DNA of 13,893 bases from CAYJXJ01 sp964374095 (lineage in GTDB: Bacteria; Elusimicrobiota; Elusimicrobia; UBA1565; UBA9628), in NCBI GenBank assembly GCA_964374095.1, contig CAYJXJ010000123.1, positions 1-13,893 of the forward strand, in the 5' to 3' direction. How positions within the stretch are numbered: the stretch's first letter is position 1; each line of letters begins with the position of its first letter. Of the stretch, positions 1 through 5,567 are shown one piece after another. Both the position numbers and the translations under genes were made by a program. The notes under the pieces were generated by a model. It was not told where the DNA came from. It was given only the letters and a program-made list of their open reading frames with translations, and did not search any database.

Positions 1-49
1 ATGCAGTGTCGTATGGATGCTTTCTATGTCGCTAACTCGTAAACTCGGG

Positions 50-1357
50 CTAGAGCAACTGGCTGGCGAGTGCCGCCAGGGGGGAGCGCTCGATCTTGTC
101 GAACTTCACGCAGCCAAAGACTTCTTGGCCCTTGAAGCGTTCGACGAGATTTGAGAAGCCGTTGGAGGCGGCGTCCAGATAGGGATTGTCGATCTGGTAG
201 GGATCGCCCGTGAGCACCACCTTGGTGCCCTCTCCCGCGCGCGAGATGATGGTCTTGACCTCGTGCGGGGTGAGGTTTTGCGCGTCGTCGATGATGAAAA
301 ACACCCGCGGCAGGCTGCGCCCGCGGAGGAAGGCCACCGCTTCGACCTCGATCTTGTCGGAGTCGAGGATGTCCCGGGCGCCGGCGATGAGCTCTTCGCT
401 GGTGACCTTGCCGGAGGAGTCGCAGAGAAATTCGATGTTGTCCTTGACCGCGCCCATCCAATTGGCGAGCTTCTCTTCCTTGGTGCCCGGCAGAAAACCA
501 AGGTCGCGCCCCACCGGGACCACGGGCCGGGAGATCAAGAGGCGCCGGAAGGAGTCCTGGTCGAAAACCAGCTCGAGCCCCGCGGCGAGCGAGAGCAGGG
601 TCTTGCCCGAGCCCGGGACGCCGATCAGGGCCACGAGGCTGATGTCCTTGTCCAAGAGCAGGTCGAGGGCGAATTTCTGCTGTACGTTGAGGGCCTTCAC
701 CCCCCAGGGCTGGCTCTGGGCATGGGTGATGGGGTGAAGCTCGCCGCCCTTGCGCCGGCGGGCGAGCGCGGATTTGGATCCGCCCTCCTTGGATTTGAGG
801 ATAACGAACTCATTGGCCAGAAGCTCGGTTCCGGAGAGGGCCAGTTTCTTATCCTTATAGAAGCGGTCGATGTCGGCGTCCGGGACGGACAGCTCCTTCC
901 ATCCCTTGTAGAGTCCCGAGATGGGGGCTTTCTCGTGCTCGTAATCCTCGGTTTCAAGGCCCAGGACCTCGGCCTTGATGCGCAAATTCATGTCCTTGGA
1001 GATGAGCACCACGCGCTCGCCCTGCTGCTTGCGGAAAAGCGCCGTCGCGAGTATGTGGTTGTCCTTCTTGACGGTCCCGTTGAGATGCGCGGGCAGTTCC
1101 TCGGTCCTGCGGTACTCGATCTGGAGCTCGGTCTCGTGGTCGAGCCTGATCCCCTTGGAGAGCGGGCCTTGGGCGCGGAAGCGGTCGAGTTGGCGCAGGA
1201 ACTGGCGCACGCTGTAGCCGCGGTCGTCGTTGACGCGCTTGAATTGGTCGAGCTCCTCGATCACGGCCAGGGGGAGAACCACGCGGCTGCGCTCGAAGCG
1301 CGAAAGAGCCGCGGGGTCGTGGATGAGGACGTTGGTGTCAAGGACGAAGGTCTTCAA
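50..1357 (-). CDS. PIN-domain/PhoH-type ATPase (PhoH2-like)
   Basis: The protein joins an N-terminal PIN nuclease domain to a C-terminal PhoH P-loop ATPase. Family members studied elsewhere act as RNA helicase/ribonucleases in the cytoplasm. Numbering from the TTG at 1357 (435 aa): FVLDTNVLIHDP (Asp7), VIEELDQ (Glu34/35), Asp99 and SKDMN (Asp122) make up the PIN acidic set; GVPGSGKT (246-253) is Walker A; FFIIDDAQN (353-361) is Walker B; TGDPYQID (383-390) follows. The length matches PIN-PhoH fusions (about 440 aa) and exceeds plain PhoH. The frame stays open to another TTG at 1387, but family proteins begin with MK-x-FVLDTN, so the TTG at 1357 is preferred. One oddity: Walker B reads DDAQN where the family normally has DEAQN. 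The gene is divergent from trpF and ends 50 bases from the window edge. The identity is firm; the start is less so. Confidence 0.93.
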   Translation of the reverse strand: MKTFVLDTNVLIHDPAALSRFERSRVVLPLAVIEELDQFKRVNDDRGYSVRQFLRQLDRFRAQGPLSKGIRLDHETELQIEYRRTEELPAHLNGTVKKDNHILATALFRKQQGERVVLISKDMNLRIKAEVLGLETEDYEHEKAPISGLYKGWKELSVPDADIDRFYKDKKLALSGTELLANEFVILKSKEGGSKSALARRRKGGELHPITHAQSQPWGVKALNVQQKFALDLLLDKDISLVALIGVPGSGKTLLSLAAGLELVFDQDSFRRLLISRPVVPVGRDLGFLPGTKEEKLANWMGAVKDNIEFLCDSSGKVTSEELIAGARDILDSDKIEVEAVAFLRGRSLPRVFFIIDDAQNLTPHEVKTIISRAGEGTKVVLTGDPYQIDNPYLDAASNGFSNLVERFKGQEVFGCVKFDKIERSPLAALASQLL

Positions 1358-1366
1358 GGCGCTTTC

Positions 1367-1381
1367 ATTATACCGTAGAAT
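1367..1381. promoter_or_regulatory. Overlapping divergent -10 boxes between phoH-like gene and trpF
   Basis: On the minus strand TATAAT (plus 1367-1372) lies 9 nt before the TTG start at 1357. On the plus strand TAGAAT (1376-1381) lies 8 nt before the trpF ATG at 1390, with a weak TTCAAG 17 nt upstream (1353-1358). With a normal -10 to +1 distance, both transcripts would begin almost at the start codon. The boxes are seen directly; promoter function is inferred. Confidence 0.45.
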
Positions 1382-1389
1382 GACCAAGG

Positions 1390-2010
1390 ATGAGGGTGAA
1401 AGTCTGCGGTCTCATGCGCGAGGAGGACGTGCGTCTGGCCTGCTCGCTGGGCGCGTGGGCCGTGGGGCTGGTCATGGCGCCTTCAAGTCCCCGGCGCCTC
1501 ACCCTGGATCGAGCCCGGACCCTGCGCGCCGGCGTGCCTTCCGGGGTGCTGGCGGTGGGGGTGTTCCAGGACCAGCCGCGAGGGGATGTTCTCCGGGCCA
1601 TCCGTGAGCTTAATCTCTCGGCTGTCCAGTTCCATGGGGGGGAGACCCCCGAGGACTGCGCGGACTACCCGGTGCCCGTGTGGAAGGCGCTCCCCTGGCC
1701 CGGGGAGCGCACGCCCGCCAGTTACGCCTTGCACGTTGAAACTTTCCTCATCGAACCGCCGCGTCCAAACCGAGCCGCGCCCCCGTCCTCCCAGGCCCAG
1801 CAGGAGTGCTGGGAGGGAGTCTTCATCTTAAAGGGCGAGGTCGCCGTCCTTTTATTGGCGGGAGGCCTGACCGCGGCCAACATCGCCGAAGCCGTGGCCG
1901 CGGCCCGGCCCGACGCTTTGGATGTGAGCTCCGGCGTGGAGAGCGCCCCGGGGATCAAGGACCCCGAGCTCTTGAAGGCCTTCTTCGCGGCGGCCGGTCC
2001 CCTCAAATAG
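1390..2010 (+). CDS. trpF: Phosphoribosylanthranilate isomerase (divergent)
   Basis: The protein (206 aa) should catalyse the Amadori rearrangement of phosphoribosylanthranilate to CdRP in tryptophan synthesis. Family marks are the start MRVKVCGLMR with catalytic Cys6, GLVMAPSSPRRL (26-37), AVQFHGGE (78-85), LLLAGGL (154-160) and DVSSGVE (178-184). The segment that normally reads LLD followed by GGTGxxFDW is degenerate: FLIEPP puts Glu122 where the catalytic Asp is expected, and residues 123-145 carry no GGTG phosphate-binding motif. None of the three frames restores it. The enzyme may therefore be altered, impaired or specialised. No good Shine-Dalgarno exists; a -10-like TAGAAT lies 8 nt before the ATG. 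trpB and trpA lie 3.5 kb downstream, beyond accessory genes. Confidence 0.9.
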   Translation: MRVKVCGLMREEDVRLACSLGAWAVGLVMAPSSPRRLTLDRARTLRAGVPSGVLAVGVFQDQPRGDVLRAIRELNLSAVQFHGGETPEDCADYPVPVWKALPWPGERTPASYALHVETFLIEPPRPNRAAPPSSQAQQECWEGVFILKGEVAVLLLAGGLTAANIAEAVAAARPDALDVSSGVESAPGIKDPELLKAFFAAAGPLK

Positions 2011-2115
2011 GGCCGGCGGGCTCACCGGAATGCGAAATCCCTCCCCTGGGCCCTTGGACCCGCACCGCGTGCCCTTTAGACCTAGAGCGGAGGCCCAGGC
2101 ATGGTTTATGCTTTC

Positions 2116-2148
2116 AATAGGAGCAATGGCCTAAGGCCGGAGGGACCT
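2116..2148 (+). promoter_or_regulatory. CCTAAGG palindrome plus strong Shine-Dalgarno
   Basis: GGCCTAAGGCC (2128-2138) is palindromic about its central A. It is followed directly by GGAGGG (2139-2144) and an ATG at 2149. The order AGGA, AATGG, CCTAAGG, GGAGG, ACC, ATG resembles the leaders of aroC and aroK in this window, though the spacing differs and similarity is only partial. Confidence 0.4.
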
Positions 2149-2442
2149 ATGCGCGTTCTGAGAATGGCGGCGTTTCTGGCCTTCCTGGCCCGGCCCGCGG
2201 CCGCGGGTCAGGCGTTGGAGCAGTTGGTGGAGGAAGCGGGGGAGGAGGCGGTCTCCAAGGGGGTCGTGCCGGCGGCGTTTCAGCCCCACCATGGCGGGGT
2301 TTTTCGAGGACGCCAATTGGCTCAGGAAAGATGAGGAGAGGCGTCGCCAGTTGGAGAGAGAGGAACATGGGCGGCGCTCGAACTCCTAGCGCTCCTTTAC
2401 GATCACTTGGGCTCGTATCCCCCGAAGACCGCGGTGACCTGA
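2149..2442 (+). pseudogene. Small secreted protein gene, apparently frameshifted
   Basis: I do not recognise a family. The ATG at 2149 has a strong Shine-Dalgarno and begins with a signal peptide (MRVLRMAAFLAFLARPAAAG), then an acidic helix-like stretch (ALEQLVEEAGEEAVSKG). The original frame stops at 2332-2334. Protein-like sequence continues in the +1 frame from about 2285 (AGFFEDANWLRKDEERR), then returns to the first frame at about 2370 (AALELLALLYDHLGSYPP) and stops at 2440-2442. A pair of compensating one-base changes would give one continuous product of about 97 residues. Either the gene is decayed or the draft sequence has errors; if neither, a 61-residue protein ending at 2334 is the alternative. 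Confidence 0.4.
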
Positions 2443-2606
2443 CAGCGGGACAGCGGCGCGCCGGCGCCGGCCGCCGCGACGGCGGCCCTCCGGTATTGCC
2501 GGTTGTACCGGCAGGGAAGTGGGATGCTGAACCCCTGTCCCGGAACGAGGGGCTCGGCCGAGATTTGTTCCAAAAGAACGGCAAGAATATCGATCTCACC
2601 GGCCAC
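2403..2606 (-). CDS. Possible 67-aa hypothetical protein
   Basis: No recognised family. On the minus strand a GTG at 2606 is preceded by AGGAG at a 6-nt distance. It opens a 67-residue frame starting MAGEIDILAVLLEQ and ending VFGGYEPK, with G/C-rich third codon positions like real genes in this window. The sequence contains two cysteines (32 and 55) and no signal peptide. It would be divergent from the secreted protein at 2652 and would overlap the tail of the broken gene at 2149-2442. The frame is open further upstream to 2891, but that part is antisense to the 2652 gene. It may be chance in GC-rich DNA. Confidence 0.3.
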   Translation of the reverse strand: MAGEIDILAVLLEQISAEPLVPGQGFSIPLPCRYNRQYRRAAVAAAGAGAPLSRCQVTAVFGGYEPK

Positions 2607-2635
2607 GGCAAGCTCCTGATGGGGCGGGCGCCAAA

Positions 2636-2644
2636 TGGTATACT
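2636..2644 (+). promoter_or_regulatory. Extended -10 box before secreted protein gene
   Basis: TGGTATACT (TGn plus TATACT) ends 7 nt before the ATG at 2652, where no good Shine-Dalgarno is present. This fits a promoter giving a leaderless mRNA. Because GTATAC is palindromic, a TATACC box is present on the other strand too. Function is inferred. Confidence 0.4.
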
Positions 2645-2651
2645 GAGATGG

Positions 2652-3374
2652 ATGCGGTCGGACCGGTTCATGTTGTCGGCTTGCATGATCCTGGGGCTTG
2701 CCTCCCATGCGCCGGCGGCGGCCGCCCAGGAAGAATCGCGGGCGTGCGAGTCCTTCGACACCTCCGGGCTGCCGGCGGTCCCCGCGGACTTTCTGGAGCA
2801 GAGGCTCCGGAGCTTGCTGTCCGGGCATCGGACGGGAGACCGGGCCGGCGCCGGAATCATCCAGTCGAAACTGGCCCAATACTACGCGCAAAGAGGGGAC
2901 CAGAGGCGCGCGGGAGTCTCCCAGAACCGCGCCGAGTCATGCGCGAGGGGGGCGGGTCCGACGCCCGGGGAGGCTTCAACGAACGCGCCGGCTGCCGCGG
3001 TTCCTCCCGGCCGGGCCGCCAAGGCCGCCCTGGTCGGAGGCTTCTACGGCAAGGACGGCAGGACGCTCCACAAATGGGACTTCAACGAGGATGGGACCTT
3101 CACCCACACGGTCATCGCCGGCGGAGCGGGCACCAGCGTCCGGACGGGCGAACGCGGGACCTTCGAGGTCCGCGGGAAGACCCTTTTGCTGACCATCAAC
3201 CGCACGGCCACGGGCTACTCGACCCCGGGAGCGGGGGGACGCGACACGCAGCTTGGGGCCGGCGTCGACGACGGCCGGGAAGTCCGCGTATTGTCCCTCA
3301 AGCTCTTGGGCCCACGGGGCTCCAAGGGAGTGGTCCTGGACGCGGTCACGCTCTCCCCCCGGACCGGGTGGTAG
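2652..3374 (+). CDS. Secreted protein with C-terminal lipocalin-like beta domain
   Basis: No specific family is recognised (240 aa). Residues 1-25 form a Sec signal peptide (MLSACMILGLASHAPAAAA), so the product is exported. Residues 44-97 look helical (DFLEQRLRSLL, IIQSKLAQYYAQRGDQRRA), similar to half of a TPR hairpin. Residues 99-124 are a Pro/Ala-rich linker. Residues 125-240 alternate in a beta pattern with FYGKDGRTLHKWDFNEDG and GTFEVRGKTLLLTI, typical of small lipocalin-like or META-like barrels in secreted bacterial proteins. Cys32 and Cys97 could form a disulphide. The frame is open back to 2331, but that part looks non-coding; the ATG at 2652 puts the signal peptide at the N terminus. 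The start at 2670 is an alternative. Confidence 0.7.
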   Translation: MRSDRFMLSACMILGLASHAPAAAAQEESRACESFDTSGLPAVPADFLEQRLRSLLSGHRTGDRAGAGIIQSKLAQYYAQRGDQRRAGVSQNRAESCARGAGPTPGEASTNAPAAAVPPGRAAKAALVGGFYGKDGRTLHKWDFNEDGTFTHTVIAGGAGTSVRTGERGTFEVRGKTLLLTINRTATGYSTPGAGGRDTQLGAGVDDGREVRVLSLKLLGPRGSKGVVLDAVTLSPRTGW

Positions 3375-3498
3375 CGGGGTCGGCGTTCTTGCGCGCGCCC
3401 GGGACCTTCGCGACGACTCAATAGGTCTCGGGACCGACGATGACGGCCGCGTCCTTCTCCCCGCCGCCCGGCCCCCGGGGCGCCGAGGAGAAGTCGGG

Positions 3499-3521
3499 CC
3501 AAGCGGCCCATTGCCGCTTGG
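3499..3521. terminator. Stem-loop between convergent genes
   Basis: CCAAGCGG (3499-3506) and CCGCTTGG (3514-3521) form a perfect 8-bp stem with a 7-nt loop. It lies between the plus-strand gene ending at 3374 and the minus-strand gene ending at 3526, the right place for a shared terminator. Neither side has a T-run, so it is not a canonical intrinsic terminator. Confidence 0.4.
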
Positions 3522-3525
3522 CGGG

Positions 3526-4698
3526 TCATGCCAAGGCCCGGAGCAAGGTCTCGGCCGAGACGACCCTGACCCCGCGGATGGATTTGTCGACGCCCCCTTT
3601 TCTGAGCGCCTGGTAGGCGAAGGGGATATCGAGCCGCTCCTGGAAGGACCTTAAGGCGGACGATACTTCCTCGTCCTGGGTCTTGGCCTCCACCGCGAAC
3701 CAAGGCCTCTCGTCCACGGTCACCAGGAAATCCACCTCCTTCTTCGTGGAGTCGCGCAGGAAGTAGAGTCCGGCCTTATGGCCTTCACGGTCGTGCAGCC
3801 AATGGACGAACTTGAGCAGGTGCGAAGCGATTAGATTCTCGAAGCGCGCCGCTTCGTTGGTCACTTCCGACCAATCCCACAGGTAGAGCTTCGGCTCTTT
3901 CTTGAGCGCGCGAAAAGGCGTCCTCGCGTAAGGGTATATCCGAAAGTGGTAGTGAAACGCTTCCAGGATATCGAGCCAGCGGGAAACGGCCCGATGGCTG
4001 ACCTCCAGATCCTCCCGGAGGCTGTTGGCCGAAAGAAGCGCCCCGACCTTGGCGGGGAGCATGTCGCTCAGGAGCTTCATTCTGCCCAGATCGCGGATCA
4101 TCTCGACATCCTGGATGTCCTCGCGGAAAAGGCGATCGTTGCGCTCGTTGTGCCAGCGCCGCAGCGTCCTCTCATCCTGCGAGAAAAGAGGCTCCGGGAA
4201 GCCGCCGAATTTCTCCAAGAGGTCGAGTTCCCCGTTCTTTCGCGCCGGTTCAATGGCCAGCTCCTGGAAAGGCTCCACCGCGTTCTTCGCCGGCGCTAGT
4301 TCGGCGACGGAGAACGGATGCAGTCGGTAATAATGGTATCGGCCCTGGAGAGAATCTCCGCCCCTGCGGTAAAGATCCAACCGCGAGCTGCCCGTCACGA
4401 TGAACTTGTACTTGTCCTTGAGCGTGTCGAATTCGCCCTTGATGAATCTTTTCCACCCCCGGAATTTATGCAGTTCATCGAGTATGATCAACTCGGCGCC
4501 GCCCGGCCATTGCGCGGACATCATTTGGCGGCGATCGTCCTTCTTGTCCCAGTTGAAGTAGGCGGCCTCCCGGAAGCGCGCCGCCACCAAGGTCCGGGCC
4601 AAGGTCGTCTTTCCGACCTGGCGGGGTCCGCCGATGAACGCCATCTTCTTTTGCAGGTCCTCCGCGATCGGAGCGGTCAGGTAGCGCTCTCGGAGCAT
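3526..4698 (-). CDS. AAA ATPase with DUF4143 (nuclease-like) domain
   Basis: This is a full-length (390 aa) AAA_14/DUF4143 protein. Members are widespread, patchily distributed ATP-binding proteins of unsettled function. GGPRQVGKTT (23-32) is Walker A, LIILDELHK (70-78) Walker B, and VTGSSRLDL (101-109) a sensor-like strand followed by QGRYHYYRLHPFSVAEL (118-134). The C-terminal part has a winged-helix-like middle (RAVSRWLDILEAF) and then FENLIASHLL (Glu287), KEVDFLV (Asp323) and FAVEAKT (Glu337, Lys339). That spacing matches a PD-(D/E)XK nuclease core. The gene is on the opposite strand to all its neighbours except phoH and stands alone between secreted-protein genes. A large palindrome and a -10-like box precede it. 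No Shine-Dalgarno is evident. No partner toxin, antitoxin or transposase is visible. Confidence 0.9.
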   Translation of the reverse strand: MLRERYLTAPIAEDLQKKMAFIGGPRQVGKTTLARTLVAARFREAAYFNWDKKDDRRQMMSAQWPGGAELIILDELHKFRGWKRFIKGEFDTLKDKYKFIVTGSSRLDLYRRGGDSLQGRYHYYRLHPFSVAELAPAKNAVEPFQELAIEPARKNGELDLLEKFGGFPEPLFSQDERTLRRWHNERNDRLFREDIQDVEMIRDLGRMKLLSDMLPAKVGALLSANSLREDLEVSHRAVSRWLDILEAFHYHFRIYPYARTPFRALKKEPKLYLWDWSEVTNEAARFENLIASHLLKFVHWLHDREGHKAGLYFLRDSTKKEVDFLVTVDERPWFAVEAKTQDEEVSSALRSFQERLDIPFAYQALRKGGVDKSIRGVRVVSAETLLRALA

Positions 4699-4703
4699 TG
4701 GCC

Positions 4704-4709
4704 ATTCTA
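4704..4709 (-). promoter_or_regulatory. -10-like box before DUF4143 gene
   Basis: On the minus strand TAGAAT lies 5 nt before the ATG at 4698. TTGCTT is found 17 nt further upstream, inside the large palindrome. Transcription would start at or near the ATG, so the mRNA would be leaderless or nearly so. Inferred from position only. Confidence 0.4.
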
Positions 4710-4717
4710 TGTAATTA

Positions 4718-4765
4718 TTTGCGCTAAAGCAAATATTAACATGTTAAAATTTGCCTCGGCGCAAA
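4718..4765. promoter_or_regulatory. 48-bp nested palindrome (putative operator)
   Basis: Three nested inverted repeats share one centre at 4741/4742: TTTGCGC (4718-4724) with GCGCAAA (4759-4765), GCAAAT (4729-4734) with ATTTGC (4749-4754), and a perfect inner TTAACATGTTAA (4736-4747). Only two short spacers and one inner pair mismatch. The block is AT-rich in a GC-rich window and lies 20-67 bp upstream of the DUF4143 start, overlapping its likely -35. An operator for a dimeric or tetrameric regulator, or an element end, would fit. Confidence 0.6.
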
Positions 4766-4954
4766 ACCAGGCAAGGGCTTTCCGGCGCCGCTGAGAGGCA
4801 GCCCGTCGTGGGTCTGCTCGTCGATCGTCACCGGCCAGGAGTTTGCCCCCCCGGGTGGTGCCGGTTGGGCAGCGCGCGCCGTGGGGCGGCCATGCCGGAA
4901 CGTGATCACGCCGCCACATTTGGCCCACCCTGGCCAGATTTCCCTTCGGGGTTT
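4766..4954. other. Intergenic stretch with no supported gene
   Basis: I see no gene with a start signal here. Open frames exist on both strands, but they run into the palindrome or lie antisense to the next gene. The minus-strand frame reads partly protein-like (SWPVTIDEQTHDGLPLSG), so a relic of an older gene or element is possible. CGTGATCACG (4901-4910) is a perfect 10-bp palindrome. Confidence 0.4.
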
Positions 4955-4986
4955 CCCCGCCAGATTAATGATAGAATCCGGCGGGG
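4955..4986 (+). promoter_or_regulatory. Inverted repeat bracketing a -10-like box
   Basis: CCCCGCC (4955-4961) and GGCGGGG (4980-4986) form a perfect 7-bp inverted repeat around TAGAAT (4972-4977). The next gene starts at 5012, leaving a leader of about 25-30 nt. This could be a promoter with an overlapping operator. No convincing -35 is present. Confidence 0.35.
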
Positions 4987-5011
4987 ATAGTCTCCCATCG
5001 AGGTGCCCGAG

Positions 5012-5563
5012 ATGAAGACCGGAATTTGGCTTCTGACGGTTGTCGGACTGGCGGCGGGAGTTCACGCCGCGCCGGGGGAAGTTTTGCGCGCCTCGGGCGA
5101 GGCCGGGTTTGAAGCCTTGTTGCGCGGGGGCGTTGTTCCCGCCGCGGTCCCCGTTCCCGGCTCCGGCGTCATGCTGCCGGCCGCCTCCGGCCCGCTGGCC
5201 TGCGTGCAGGCCGCGGGCGAAGCCACGCGATATCCTTCCTTGTTGTGCGCCGGAGCCGCCTCGGCCGTTCCCGCCGAGTGCTTCACGCCGGCCAAGGGCC
5301 TGACCAATTATCCGGCCCTGCTCTGCTCGGGCGCGACCTCGAATGTGCCCGTCGAGTGCTACCAACAGGCCAAGGGCTCGAGCGAGAACCCCGCCCTTCT
5401 GTGCTCGCCCAACGGGGCCCTGCGCGCCGTGCTGCGCCACGATGTGCACCCGACCTACGAACTGCCCTATCCCTACCGGTTCCCGCACGCTTATCCCTTC
5501 GACTTCCCGTTTCCGGATCCCACCCGCGACCCGCGCCAGCCCCGCGACCCCAACCGTCCCTGA
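5012..5563 (+). CDS. Secreted protein with periodic two-cysteine repeats
   Basis: No named family is recognised (183 aa). Residues 1-19 are a signal peptide (MKTGIWLLTVVGLAAGVHA), so the product is exported. Residues 63-133 hold three copies of a 26-residue unit of the form C-x14-C-x10. The cysteines are 64, 79, 90, 105, 116 and 131. The consensus is about (A/E)C-x3-A-x-G, then (Y/N)P-x-LLC-x-GA-x-S-x-VP. The C-terminal tail (145-183) is rich in Pro and aromatic residues, then Pro/Arg/Asp. An in-frame GTG at 5003 is open, but the ATG at 5012 places the signal peptide properly and has GAGG upstream. The stop lies 4 nt before trpB, so the two genes are probably cotranscribed. Its role is unknown; disulphide-stabilised repeats in the envelope are an inference. 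Confidence 0.75.
   Translation: MKTGIWLLTVVGLAAGVHAAPGEVLRASGEAGFEALLRGGVVPAAVPVPGSGVMLPAASGPLACVQAAGEATRYPSLLCAGAASAVPAECFTPAKGLTNYPALLCSGATSNVPVECYQQAKGSSENPALLCSPNGALRAVLRHDVHPTYELPYPYRFPHAYPFDFPFPDPTRDPRQPRDPNRP
5198..5410 (+). repeat. Three tandem 26-codon Cys repeats
   Basis: Units begin at codons 63, 89 and 115 of the secreted protein; the third is shorter or degenerate after its second Cys. Cys-to-Cys distances are 15, 11, 15, 11 and 15 residues. Units 1 and 2 are alike at the protein level, less so at the DNA level, suggesting an old duplication. Confidence 0.75.
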
Positions 5564-5567
5564 GCGC

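Noticed and set aside
263..1378. 371-residue plus-strand frame
   Set aside because: It is antisense to the well-supported PIN-PhoH gene and has no family motifs; long shadow frames are common in GC-rich genes.
2331..2651. 107-residue N-terminal extension of the lipocalin-like protein
   Set aside because: It would bury the signal peptide internally, and the sequence is low-quality Arg/Gly-rich.
4901..4910. CGTGATCACG as a CRP-type site
   Set aside because: The half-sites lack the spacing of a CRP box, and short palindromes arise by chance.
4766..4960. Relic of an IS21-type element
   Set aside because: Patterns such as GGGTGGGCCA and TTCCGGCATGGCCG gave that impression, but there is one copy only, no transposase and no terminal repeats.
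5343..5567. N-terminal extension of the trpB frame
   Set aside because: It lies inside the upstream secreted-protein gene and adds residues not seen in TrpB.
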